Shown here: positions 17,144 to 26,009 of the stretch, one piece after another
How positions within the stretch are numbered: position 1 is the first letter of the stretch
Layout: each line of letters begins with the position of its first letter
Translations under genes and position numbers: made by a program
From: Bacillus aerolatus
GTDB taxonomy: Bacteria; Bacillota; Bacilli; Bacillales; Domibacillaceae
DNA length: 64,000 nt
Assembly: GCF_009183655.1 (NCBI RefSeq)
Contig: NZ_WEIO01000004.1
Location: forward strand, 124,001 to 188,000
Direction: 5' to 3'
The notes under the pieces: generated by a model
The model's database searches: none
What the model was told of the DNA's origin: nothing
The model's input: only the letters and a program-made list of their open reading frames with translations

Positions 17144-18660
17144 CTTCTCCCACGGCTAAAGCCACAAGCCTCATACTTTACAGTATTTCGGTAGGATTCT
17201 TTAAAAGAAGTTTGGTCAAACGACCCTTATTCTTAGTGGGTGAGCCAAACACCCTCTAGCTTGTAAGATTTTGCAATCCATCAAGTTACTTTTGCGTAAA
17301 ATATTTAAAGCTCCATTTACGTCAGCATTTAGTTCATATCCAGTAGATGTGCGGTACAAACCACGTTTGACACGTTTGCCGCTAAAAATGTGTTTTTCTT
17401 CATCTGCTGGTTTCCATTTAGGTAAGTGGTCATTATCAAAAAAAGACGCCTTGCTTGTATAGGATTCTTCTTGTTCCACATATTCGATTCCATATCTCTC
17501 ACAAAGATGGAGAAGCTGTTCTCGAAGATGGCCAAAAGAAATTTGAGTGAATTGCTGATTATTCTTTTTGCCAATGTTGATGTTTCTTTTAAAATCGTCG
17601 TTGTACCCAACGACGAGATTTCCTATTTTGTTTTTTAAACAGTAATTAATGATGATTCTCGCGCTCTTTTTCATGTAATCATTTACTTGTTTATTTCGCT
17701 TCAAAGTGATGGAACCTATTTGCTTCGTGTATTTCATTCCTTGTTTCATAGCAACAGACTGCAATCTTGCTTTCTTCTTATTATACAGACGGTTAATTGA
17801 TTTAAGTCTTTTCCCATCCACTAAAAAGGATGCCCCGTCTGTATCTACACAAGAAGCGAGATTATTGAGTCCTATATCAATGGCTAATGCCTTATCAACA
17901 TCTAGTTCTGTTGTTTCATACGGCTGTTCATACACGTATTGAATATTGAAAAACTGCCCATTGTTTCGAGGAACAATCCGAACTTCCTTCATCTTCTTTC
18001 CTTCTAACCTTGAAGGGAAAGGAATCAGAATATCTTTGTATTCCGAATTCAATTTCTTATATAGATTGGATACAGGTACACGAAAATATCCATCTTTAAT
18101 GGCCATGGCATTTGTAGAGAAAATGAGCGTGAACAGTCCGTCTTTCTTTAAATACTTTGGTATTTTAATGTCCCGAAAACGATACTCGCCCTTTTTGGCT
18201 TTCTTCATTAAATTAAAGAAGCTTTTAAAAGAACGATCGACGACTTTCAAAATTTGTTGAGAAACTCCAGCTTGAAGAAGCTTGTAATTCTCATTCGTCT
18301 TCGATACATGATAATTGCTTTCGTACTTTAGAAAAGATTTTTCTGTAAAGTAATGTTGACGAACATTGTACAACCCCACATTGTACAAGTTCTTTGCATA
18401 GTGACACATCTCTTTTAACTGTTTGAATTGTTCTTTGGACAGACCTCTAATTTGATTACTTTGCGTTACATACATGGTCAATCGTTTCATCTCCCTGCTA
18501 TATATTCATTATATGGCAATTAGAGGTGGATATCTATTTTGTTTTTGTGAAATTTCTGTAAATTAGGATAGCCAATGTTATCCCTTGACCGGCCTCCCTA
18601 TCACCCCATGCCTAAAGGCGGACTAACGCCCTTCATGGGTTTTCTCGTTCGGAAAAGCTA
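17144..18660 (-). mobile_element. IS200/IS605-type element carrying only tnpB (IS1341-like), boundaries approximate
   Basis: The unit holds the tnpB gene and two structured ends. At the right end (17151-17166) the minus strand reads GTGGCTTTAGCCGTGG, and at the left end (18605-18639) a long hairpin contains GCCTTTAGGC. These are the subterminal hairpins expected for single-strand IS605 transposition. No tnpA is present, so mobility would need TnpA in trans. The exact cleavage points and the left target motif cannot be fixed here. Confidence 0.7.
17216..18490 (-). CDS. tnpB: TnpB-like RNA-guided nuclease / IS605 OrfB transposase, without zinc ribbon
   Basis: A 424-aa OrfB protein. The RuvC-like motifs are present: LAIDIGLNNLASCVD (first Asp), NLVVGYNDDFK (middle region) and ELNADVNGALNILRK (last Asp). 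The usual CxxC...CxxC zinc ribbon between the last two motifs is absent; that segment reads EESYTSKASFFDNDHLPKW with no cysteine pairs. Such variants occur in Bacillaceae and clostridia. By analogy with ISDra2, its guide RNA would arise from the 3' end of the gene and the right end of the element. Confidence 0.88.
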   Translation of the reverse strand: MKRLTMYVTQSNQIRGLSKEQFKQLKEMCHYAKNLYNVGLYNVRQHYFTEKSFLKYESNYHVSKTNENYKLLQAGVSQQILKVVDRSFKSFFNLMKKAKKGEYRFRDIKIPKYLKKDGLFTLIFSTNAMAIKDGYFRVPVSNLYKKLNSEYKDILIPFPSRLEGKKMKEVRIVPRNNGQFFNIQYVYEQPYETTELDVDKALAIDIGLNNLASCVDTDGASFLVDGKRLKSINRLYNKKKARLQSVAMKQGMKYTKQIGSITLKRNKQVNDYMKKSARIIINYCLKNKIGNLVVGYNDDFKRNINIGKKNNQQFTQISFGHLREQLLHLCERYGIEYVEQEESYTSKASFFDNDHLPKWKPADEEKHIFSGKRVKRGLYRTSTGYELNADVNGALNILRKSNLMDCKILQARGCLAHPLRIRVV

Positions 18661-18794
18661 TAGTAAATGGTAACAATACCCCTTTCATGTAAATATGTAA
18701 GACGGGTTTTCCAATTATTTTTTCTTTAGAAAGTTATAAAACCACAAAAAAGTACCGTTCCTGGACACTTTTCTACATGAACTATATACAGGAT

Positions 18795-19451
18795 TTATAT
18801 TAACTTGTCTAACCGTCCAGCTAACTTTTCGCGCCAGTCATCAGCTAATTCCTCTACTTCTAATACTTTTTGGATTCCTTCTCTACCTTGATGCTTGTCA
18901 AAATAAACTCTATTCCCGAAAAGAATAGACACTCTTTTCGGGTGCGGTTCTATTAGTGTGATATCAGAATCTTTTCTAACAATTCCTTCCTTAAGAACGC
19001 GACACAAGTAACCAGTAAATCCAGTCTCGACTATTCTTTTTAAAAGATGCGGGATATTGGTCCTCTTTGTGATCGTGCTGCACGGAATTCTGCCTTGTGT
19101 GATTTGAATAACAGCATCTCCTAATCGATACACAGCTCCTATGCAAACATCGCGTTTCAGCATATTTGTAACAGTCAAGTTTTCACCGAATGCCGAAAGA
19201 GGCAATGACGTTTGAAATTCTTGATTCCAAAGTGAATAATGTTCGTATGAATACATACAAACAGCTCGGTCAAGACCGCCATGATGGCGTAAATCACCCA
19301 CTCCATCGCCGCGAAACCCTTGCTTTGATAAAAAAGCTTCTTCCACTGTATCTTTACAAATCCCCGTTTCCATTTCTTTACCTGTGCCGTATTTCATCTT
19401 TTTCGGCATACTTACAGCGAAATTTACGAGTTCGATCTTGCTGTTTTCCAT
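18795..19451 (-). CDS. MOSC-domain protein (YiiM/YflK type)
   Basis: A 218-aa stand-alone MOSC protein. Landmarks are RGDGVGDLRHHGGLDRAVCMYSYEHY, AFGENLTVTNM and the conserved cysteine in ITQGRIPCSTIT, which binds the molybdenum cofactor in this family. Members reduce N-hydroxylated compounds such as N-hydroxypurines or act in Mo-cofactor sulfur handling. It forms a possible two-gene run with the flavin reductase upstream, but a hairpin at 19485-19506 lies between them. Confidence 0.85.
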   Translation of the reverse strand: MENSKIELVNFAVSMPKKMKYGTGKEMETGICKDTVEEAFLSKQGFRGDGVGDLRHHGGLDRAVCMYSYEHYSLWNQEFQTSLPLSAFGENLTVTNMLKRDVCIGAVYRLGDAVIQITQGRIPCSTITKRTNIPHLLKRIVETGFTGYLCRVLKEGIVRKDSDITLIEPHPKRVSILFGNRVYFDKHQGREGIQKVLEVEELADDWREKLAGRLDKLI

Positions 19452-19484
19452 CTGTTCTCTTCTCCCGTCTTTTAAAATAAATAA

Positions 19485-19506
19485 CCCGCTGCAACTGGCC
19501 AGCGGG
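19485..19506 (-). terminator. Terminator between flavin reductase and MOSC genes
   Basis: CCCGCTGG and CAGCGGG arms close a 7-8 base loop; on the minus strand the stem is followed by TTATTTATTTT. Confidence 0.7.
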
Positions 19507-19516
19507 CGCTGTTTTA

Positions 19517-20020
19517 TTATTTTTCCGTATAAAATCCTGCCGGAATCGGGCCGAAGAAGCGGCGGTGGTAAAGCATTGGGTCTTTTTCTTTATCAAGATG
19601 GATATTCGTCACATTGCCGATCAATATCGTGTGGTCACCCGCTTCCACCGCTTTAAAAGTCTCACATTCGAGTACGCCGAACGCCTCTTCAATAATTGGC
19701 AGGCCGCCTTCGGACATTTCCCATTTGCACGTACTGAAGCGGTCAACACCTTTACTTGCAAACGTTTTGCAAAGCTCCTGCTGTTCGCCTGCCAGGACGT
19801 GGACAGCGAATTTGCCGCCTTCCGTGAACGCTTTAATCGTCGACACTTTATGGTCAATCGACCAGAGCACCATGAGCGGATCAAGAGAAACAGACGCAAA
19901 CGAATTCACCGTCAAACCAACCGGTGTTCCATCTTCCGCCACCCCGGTCACCACAGTTACGCCCGTCGGATAATTCCCCATCACTTCTTTAAACAAGTTT
20001 TGCTGTTCCGCTTTCTCCAT
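19517..20020 (-). CDS. Flavin reductase family protein
   Basis: A 167-aa protein of the HpaC-like flavin reductase family: MGNYPTGVTVVTGVAEDG, VNSFASVSLDPLMVLWSID and EAGDHTILIGNV. An upstream in-frame ATG would add 22 residues, but GGGGGAGAG before the ATG at 20020 supports the shorter form. It is divergent from the amidase gene with 157 bases between starts. The partner monooxygenase is unknown; it may serve another oxygenase outside the window. Confidence 0.85.
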   Translation of the reverse strand: MEKAEQQNLFKEVMGNYPTGVTVVTGVAEDGTPVGLTVNSFASVSLDPLMVLWSIDHKVSTIKAFTEGGKFAVHVLAGEQQELCKTFASKGVDRFSTCKWEMSEGGLPIIEEAFGVLECETFKAVEAGDHTILIGNVTNIHLDKEKDPMLYHRRFFGPIPAGFYTEK

Positions 20021-20177
20021 TTTCCATCTCTCCCCCTTTTTACTGACTACTATTACTGTATCAAAGAATAGGGAAAAACAGAGCAAAAATACTTCGATTT
20101 ATTTTAATATTTGATCTTTTCTGATCAGTAATATGCTACGATGAGGGAGGTGGACTATTGAACTATAAGGGGGATGG

Positions 20178-21554
20178 ATGATGAGGAACTTAACGATTCG
20201 TGAACTGAAAGCAGGCTTTGAAAAGAAAGAGTTTTCGCCGGTGGAAGTGACACAGTCTTATTTAGACCGGATCAACCAAAATCGAGACTTGAACGCGTAC
20301 ATTACGATATGTACCGAGCAAGCGTTGAAGCAGGCGGAAATCTCCGAGAAAAAATTTTTAGCGAATGAATCGACGGGCATTCTTGAAGGCGTGCCAATTT
20401 CTTATAAAGACAACTTGTACACGAAAGGCATTCGAACGACGAGCGGATCGAAAATCGAAGAGAATTTTATCCCGGATACCGATGCCGGCGCCATCCGCAC
20501 GCTTCAGCGGGAAGGCGCGGTAAATCTCGGAAAAGTGAATTTACACGAGTACGCATTCGGCATCACGTCGAACAACCCTTTTTACGGACCGGTCAGAAAC
20601 CCGTGGAATAAAGAATATACGCCGGGTGGATCAAGCGGCGGATCCGGAGCAGCTGTTGCGGCTTCTCTTTGCGCCGCTTCGATCGGCACTGACACAGGCG
20701 GGTCGATCCGTATTCCGGCCGCTTCGTGCGGCGTTGTCGGCTTAAAACCTACATATAACTTAGTCGATGCGTCTGGTGTCAAAAACATTTCCTGGTCAAT
20801 TGATCACGTCGGACCACTCACAAAAAATGTCGATGATTTAGCTGTCATGATGGAAGCGTTAACCGGCGTCTCTTATTCTGAGAACTTGCAGGAAGACATC
20901 CGCGGCTTACGGGTCGGCGTCCCGAGAAATTACTTTAACGAACAAATCGACAAGGAAGCGGCTGCTCTTTACAAACAGGCGCTCGACAACCTTGAAACAC
21001 TCGGAGCGGTGCTTATCGACATCGATATTCCGTTCACAATGGACGACCTCTCTTTAGTGTCCGTCCTTGCTGTTTCCGAAGCCGGCTTCATCCACGAACA
21101 TAGCATGAACACGGCGATCGATCAGTTCGGCCTAGATGTCCGCGCCGCTGTTGAGGCGAGCCGCACATTCTCCGCTCTTGATTATATTAAAGCGTTAAAA
21201 AGAAAAGCGGAACTCACTGAACAATTTGAGCAGCTGTTCCAGCAAATCGACGTCATTGCCACGCCAACGCTGCCGGACACCGCCCAGAAAATCGGCGTCG
21301 AAGAATTTGAAATCGATGGCAAAAGAGAAACAACATTCAACGCGATGATCCGCTACCCTGCCGTCTTCAACTTAACCGGCCAACCCGCTTTATCGATCCC
21401 GAGCGGATTTGCCTCAAACGGACTTCCGGTCGGATTGCAGCTGGCCGCGGCATCTTATAATGAAAAAACGCTCATCCGCACAGGGTTTGCGTATGAGCAG
21501 AGTTTTTTAAAAGAGTTTTATAAGAAAAGAAATAAAGCAGCTGAGCTTGTATAA
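20178..21554 (+). CDS. Amidase (amidase signature family)
   Basis: A 458-aa amidase. The Ser-cisSer-Lys triad is visible: Lys in VPISYKDNLYTKG, then GGSSGGSGAAVAA and GTDTGGSIRIPA. The sequence resembles GatA, but no gatC or gatB lies nearby, so a catabolic amidase is more likely. The start is the first of two tandem ATGs after AAGGGGGATGG. A strong terminator follows. A second amidase of the same type, within a sigma-54 module, lies at 47094-48497. Confidence 0.88.
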   Translation: MMRNLTIRELKAGFEKKEFSPVEVTQSYLDRINQNRDLNAYITICTEQALKQAEISEKKFLANESTGILEGVPISYKDNLYTKGIRTTSGSKIEENFIPDTDAGAIRTLQREGAVNLGKVNLHEYAFGITSNNPFYGPVRNPWNKEYTPGGSSGGSGAAVAASLCAASIGTDTGGSIRIPAASCGVVGLKPTYNLVDASGVKNISWSIDHVGPLTKNVDDLAVMMEALTGVSYSENLQEDIRGLRVGVPRNYFNEQIDKEAAALYKQALDNLETLGAVLIDIDIPFTMDDLSLVSVLAVSEAGFIHEHSMNTAIDQFGLDVRAAVEASRTFSALDYIKALKRKAELTEQFEQLFQQIDVIATPTLPDTAQKIGVEEFEIDGKRETTFNAMIRYPAVFNLTGQPALSIPSGFASNGLPVGLQLAAASYNEKTLIRTGFAYEQSFLKEFYKKRNKAAELV

Positions 21555-21562
21555 TCACTCTA

Positions 21563-21600
21563 AACAAAATAACGTGGATTTTTTTCCACGTTATTTTGTT
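21563..21600 (+). terminator. Terminator after the amidase gene
   Basis: AACAAAATAACGTGG pairs with CCACGTTATTTTGTT around an 8-base T-rich loop; T-rich sequence follows. It can act in both directions, since the Rieske gene ends at 21651 on the minus strand. Confidence 0.85.
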
Positions 21601-21650
21601 ATGTTATTTTCTTTTATATTATTACTAGCAAGCTCTGTTTTCTCGTGCAG

Positions 21651-22688
21651 TTATTCATCCTTCAAGGCCTTTTCAATCAGCTCATGGAAATAGACTGCCG
21701 CATTTTCAGTTGGAGAAAAGATACCATTTGCAAATGCCTTGGAGCCCAGGCCTTTCTGCAATTCTTCCACTAGTTGAAAATCTTCCAGGCGTACTTGATC
21801 GACAAATTTAAAATAGTCTTCTTTTTCTTTCGTTATTTTTTCATCGAGGGAATAATCGCGATAAATACATAACGACGTCTCTGCATCAACAGGTATAACT
21901 TGGATCGTATTCACATTGCCGTCTCCTGGATAAACGTTAACCATCATATTTGGCCAGATCCAATAAAAACGCGCAAGGTCACCTTCATCAGCATTTTTGC
22001 TTGCTGCCATATATTGATGAGTAAATTTGTCATGCGTAGTGGTACAGAAGTTAGATAAGTCATAAGACTTGGCAAAACCGGGATGGGCAATGGAACAATG
22101 ATCACATTCAAGGTAGTTATCAATAACCGACTTCCAATTCGCCTTCACTTCGCGGCGGGTTTCTCTAACCAGCTTTACGGAATCAAAAAAGGAAAACTTT
22201 TTCATTTCACTTAAAAATTCTTGATATGCTTCTGAAAGCGAAGGAGCATCTTTGTCTAGATTAACAAAGATCATTGAATGCTGAACTTCTAATCGAATCG
22301 ATTTCATACAGCTGTGTGCCCCCAGCTCATTCGTTTTAAAATTGGGTGCTCTATTTACATCGCCATCTAATTTAAATGTCCATCCGTGGTATCCACACTG
22401 CAGCACTTTTTTATTTCCTTGGTCGCGCTTTTCCACTTTCATTCCACGGTGCGGGCAAATATTGTAGAAAGCCCGAAGCTCACCATCCGTACCATGAGTG
22501 ACGATAATAGGCTCCCCGGCAACATCAAGTGTCAAGAAGTCGCCCACTTTTTCAACTTGGCTGGCATGCCCCACGAATATCCAGTTTTTTTCGAAAATCT
22601 TTTTTCTTTCTTCATTAAATATCTCCGGATCTACATATCGTGAATAAGGTTGCGTTGGGCTAAACTGTATATTTTCTTTCGTAGTCAT
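21651..22688 (-). CDS. Rieske-type aromatic/quaternary-amine oxygenase, alpha subunit
   Basis: A 345-aa Rieske non-heme iron oxygenase. The [2Fe-2S] ligands are CPHRGM and CGYHGW; the mononuclear iron site is DNYLECDHCSIAHPGF. The DNYLEC-HC pattern recalls the choline monooxygenase/GbcA/CntA branch as well as aromatic oxygenases. No beta subunit and no ferredoxin reductase are encoded in the operon, so electrons must come from elsewhere. It is the last gene of the sigma-54-type operon starting at 28758. The substrate is unknown. Confidence 0.88.
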   Translation of the reverse strand: MTTKENIQFSPTQPYSRYVDPEIFNEERKKIFEKNWIFVGHASQVEKVGDFLTLDVAGEPIIVTHGTDGELRAFYNICPHRGMKVEKRDQGNKKVLQCGYHGWTFKLDGDVNRAPNFKTNELGAHSCMKSIRLEVQHSMIFVNLDKDAPSLSEAYQEFLSEMKKFSFFDSVKLVRETRREVKANWKSVIDNYLECDHCSIAHPGFAKSYDLSNFCTTTHDKFTHQYMAASKNADEGDLARFYWIWPNMMVNVYPGDGNVNTIQVIPVDAETSLCIYRDYSLDEKITKEKEDYFKFVDQVRLEDFQLVEELQKGLGSKAFANGIFSPTENAAVYFHELIEKALKDE

Positions 22689-22756
22689 AATGAAAATCCC
22701 TCCTGATAATTACTTAATTTTAAAAAACCGCTTCGCTACAACTTTTAAATTCCCAG

Positions 22757-24199
22757 TTACATCCGGTCCATATAAACGGTCTTAACTTCTGTATAAAACT
22801 CAACAGCACTCTTCCCTTGTTCACGGCTGCCGGTGCTTGAGTTTTTGCAGCCGCCAAATGGCAGTTGCGGTTCTGTTCCTGCTGTTTCCGAATTGACATG
22901 AACAAGTCCTACTTCGATTTCTTCAATGAAACGCTGAGCCACTGACAAATTATTCGTACAAATGGCTGCGCTCAATCCGAACTCTGTATCATTCGCCATC
23001 TTCACGGCTTCCTCATAATTTTTCACTTTAAAAAGGGCAATAACTGGTCCAAAAATTTCTTCGCGCGCAATGCGGGCATCTTGTGGAACGTTTTCAAAGA
23101 TCGTTGGCTGGACATAAAATCCGTTCGCCAGTTCCTCTTCTGCCGGAATCTCGCCTCCACATAAGAGCGTTGCTTCTGACTTCCCGACTTCGATCATTTC
23201 AAGCACTCCATCGCGCTGCGCTTTCGATACAGCTGGACCGATATATGTTTCTTCATTGAGTGGGTCGCCCACTTTCAATTCTTTCGTACGCTCGACAAGA
23301 CGATCGCGAAACGCTTCGTAAATTCCTTCTTCGACAATCACCCGGCTAGTAGCTGTGCATTTTTGCCCCGTCGATTTAAAGGCTCCGCCGACAGCAATTT
23401 CCACCGCTCTTTCAAGATCAGCATCAGCGAGGACGACGAGCGGATTTTTTCCTCCCATTTCCATTTGCACTTTCTTCCCGTGTTCAACAGCTTGTTTTTG
23501 AATTTGCTGGCCTACTTGATTCGAACCGGTAAAAGATATCGCTTTTACATCCGGATGTTCCACTAATTCAGCTCCAATGACAGAACCTCTTCCGAATACG
23601 CAGTTGATAACACCAGCTGGAAGACCTGCCTCATCAAATGCTTTCATTACATGGTAGACCGATTTCGGTGTAAGATCGGCCGGTTTAATGACGACTGTAT
23701 TTCCATAAATAAGAGCCGGCGCCAGTTTCCATACAGGTATAGCAATAGGAAAGTTCCATGGAGTAATCAATCCAACGGGACCGAGCGGCGTACGAGTTGT
23801 GTACAAAAATGTATTCGCATTCGCTGAAGGGATTACTTCTCCAAGCGGCTGCCGTGCCTCCGCTGCATAATACTCAAGAATGCTGGCGGCACGATTGGCT
23901 TCCCCCATCCCTTCCGCGAATGTTTTCCCCTCTTCTTTTATTAGATCTTGGCCTACTTCCTGCACATTCTGTTTTAAAATGTCGGCTGCTTTTTGCAAAT
24001 ACGCCGCACGCTGTTGAAACGAAAGGTTTTTCCAAGCTGGAAATGCTTCTTTTGCGGCTGCTACCGCATCATGTAAATCAGCTGCCGCACTAGATGGAAA
24101 CTCCCCTAGATTTTCTCCGTTATGCGGACTAAGATTTTCCTTATATTCCCCTGTAGTTGGTTCTTTCCATTGTCCATTAATGTAATTTAAATAACGCAT
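22757..24199 (-). CDS. Aldehyde dehydrogenase (semialdehyde-dehydrogenase type)
   Basis: A 480-aa NAD(P)-dependent aldehyde dehydrogenase with MEMGGKNPLVVLADAD and the catalytic Cys in GGAFKSTGQKCTATSRVIV. It resembles alpha-ketoglutaric semialdehyde/succinic semialdehyde dehydrogenases such as Bacillus YcbD. In context it would oxidise the aldehyde made by the adjacent ThDP enzyme to a carboxylic acid. It lies 64 bases after that gene and 68 before the Rieske gene. Confidence 0.87.
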   Translation of the reverse strand: MRYLNYINGQWKEPTTGEYKENLSPHNGENLGEFPSSAAADLHDAVAAAKEAFPAWKNLSFQQRAAYLQKAADILKQNVQEVGQDLIKEEGKTFAEGMGEANRAASILEYYAAEARQPLGEVIPSANANTFLYTTRTPLGPVGLITPWNFPIAIPVWKLAPALIYGNTVVIKPADLTPKSVYHVMKAFDEAGLPAGVINCVFGRGSVIGAELVEHPDVKAISFTGSNQVGQQIQKQAVEHGKKVQMEMGGKNPLVVLADADLERAVEIAVGGAFKSTGQKCTATSRVIVEEGIYEAFRDRLVERTKELKVGDPLNEETYIGPAVSKAQRDGVLEMIEVGKSEATLLCGGEIPAEEELANGFYVQPTIFENVPQDARIAREEIFGPVIALFKVKNYEEAVKMANDTEFGLSAAICTNNLSVAQRFIEEIEVGLVHVNSETAGTEPQLPFGGCKNSSTGSREQGKSAVEFYTEVKTVYMDRM

Positions 24200-24263
24200 A
24201 TTTTCTCCTCCAGTTATCTACATTTCTTTTTAAAACTTCATTTCAACAATTAGACGTCCGCCA

Positions 24264-25928
24264 TTATTTGCTGGACGCGAGCTTTTTCTGTACTTTTTTC
24301 TTATCTTGGCCTACAGATAAAATCTCTGGATTGACCGCAACTTCGATCACAGCCGGAAGGCCGGAAGCTATCGCTCTTTGCAGCGCTGGCGCAAAATCAC
24401 TATTTTTTTCAACTTTTTCACCATGTGCCCCAAACAAGCGGGCTAATTCGGCAAAGTCTGGATTAGACAAGTCTGTTCCAATGACCCGTTCTGGAAAATG
24501 CATTTCCTGATGCGTTCGAATGGTTCCATAAATATTGTTGTTCACGACAATGGATATGGTCGGAATTTTATAGCGCACGGCCGTTTCAATCTCTTGGAGT
24601 GTCATCATAAAGCCGCCATCTCCTGAAAAAGAAACGACATGTTTATGAGGCTGTGCCAGCTTTGCTCCAATCGCTGCAGGCAGTCCATACCCCATCGCCC
24701 CCGAAGTCGGTCCTACGTAAGTATTTTCCTGTTCAAAACGGTAATATCGGGACAGCCAGCCAAAGAAGTTACCGGCATCATTTGTAATAATCGTATCCTT
24801 CGGAAGCTCGGCAACAATATCATGCATCAATCCGTCCATGTCTACGAATTCTTCCGTATAGTCAGCCTTCGGTTCAGAAAACTCCATGTATTTAGCGTGC
24901 AATTCTCTTACTCTCTCATTGTCCGATACAACTGGTTGTGAACCAGTTGCTTGCAGCGCCTGCTCTAAGAAACCCTTGGCATCTGCTTCAATAGCGAGAG
25001 AAGGAGCATACACTTTCCCGAAAATGTCGGGACAAATATCTACATGGATCAGTTTTGTCTTTTCAGAAAGCAAGGTGTAATCTTGTGTTCCTACTTGAGA
25101 GAAGCGTGTCCCCAATGCGACGACTACATCTGCCTCCCGAATTGCCTCAAGCAAATATGAAGGTGTGCCAAAACCGAGCCATCCCGCATAGCAAGGATGC
25201 ACGTTCGGAAACGCATCAAACCGGCGGAAAGCGGTGACGACAGGAAGATTCATTGTCTCGGCAAACTGCGTAAGCAGTGAGCTGGCTTTCGCATGAATGA
25301 CACCGCCGCCGGCAATCAATACCGGACGCTCTGCATGTCGTATCGCTTCTACCGCCCGCTCTACTTCTTCATTATGCGGATAAGGGCGATTCAATTGATA
25401 AGAAGAATAATCAGCCATTACTGCTTCATCTTCTAACATGTCGTGCGGCAGAGACACTAAAACAGGACCTGGACGCCCCGAACGCGCCATATGAAATGCC
25501 CGGTGCAACAATTCTGGAATTCTTTCTACACGATCAATTTCTACCGTCCATTTACATAAATGACTGAAGAAGTCTGCCAAGTTTACTTCCTGAAACGCTT
25601 CCTTTCCTTTAAAAGGTCGTTCAACTTGGCCAATAAGTGCAACCATAGGAGTTGAATCCTGGGCAGCGGTATGAATTCCGATCCCTAGGTTTGTAGCCCC
25701 TACTCCGCGGGTTGCCATGCAAACGCCTACCTCACCGGATGCCTTGGCATACCCTTCCGCCATAAAAGAAGCTCCTCCTTCATGACGGGCTGAAATAAGT
25801 TCAATTTCGGGATGTTGATAAAGCGCATCCATGACACCTAGATAGCTTTCACCGGGTACACAAAAAGCTTTCTTTACTCCCTCTTTCACCATGACATCAA
25901 CGACTGCTTTACCTCCACTAACTTTCAT
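24264..25928 (-). CDS. Thiamine-diphosphate enzyme, acetolactate synthase-like / 2-oxoacid decarboxylase-like
   Basis: A 554-aa ThDP enzyme with the three usual domains: a Pyr domain with the conserved Glu (FCVPGESYLGVMD), a central domain (ERPVLIAGGGVIHAKAS), and a PP domain with the GDG...NN Mg/ThDP motif (FSGDGGFMMTLQE to VNNNIYG). It is closest to acetolactate synthase-like catabolic enzymes. With a hydroxyacid dehydrogenase upstream and an aldehyde dehydrogenase downstream, a 2-oxoacid decarboxylase role is likely. The start at 25928 follows CAGGAGGC; an upstream ATG lacks such a site. Confidence 0.82.
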   Translation of the reverse strand: MKVSGGKAVVDVMVKEGVKKAFCVPGESYLGVMDALYQHPEIELISARHEGGASFMAEGYAKASGEVGVCMATRGVGATNLGIGIHTAAQDSTPMVALIGQVERPFKGKEAFQEVNLADFFSHLCKWTVEIDRVERIPELLHRAFHMARSGRPGPVLVSLPHDMLEDEAVMADYSSYQLNRPYPHNEEVERAVEAIRHAERPVLIAGGGVIHAKASSLLTQFAETMNLPVVTAFRRFDAFPNVHPCYAGWLGFGTPSYLLEAIREADVVVALGTRFSQVGTQDYTLLSEKTKLIHVDICPDIFGKVYAPSLAIEADAKGFLEQALQATGSQPVVSDNERVRELHAKYMEFSEPKADYTEEFVDMDGLMHDIVAELPKDTIITNDAGNFFGWLSRYYRFEQENTYVGPTSGAMGYGLPAAIGAKLAQPHKHVVSFSGDGGFMMTLQEIETAVRYKIPTISIVVNNNIYGTIRTHQEMHFPERVIGTDLSNPDFAELARLFGAHGEKVEKNSDFAPALQRAIASGLPAVIEVAVNPEILSVGQDKKKVQKKLASSK

Positions 25929-26009
25929 AAATAAGCCTCCTGTTTTCAAGAACATGTTTTTATCTCTAGTAAGCTATGTTTATCTTCATTTCGAATCCTT
26001 TTTTAAAAC

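Noticed and set aside
20178-21554. GatA subunit of the tRNA amidotransferase
   Set aside because: GatC and GatB are absent from the neighbourhood, and the gene is paired with a divergent flavin reductase; a catabolic amidase fits better.
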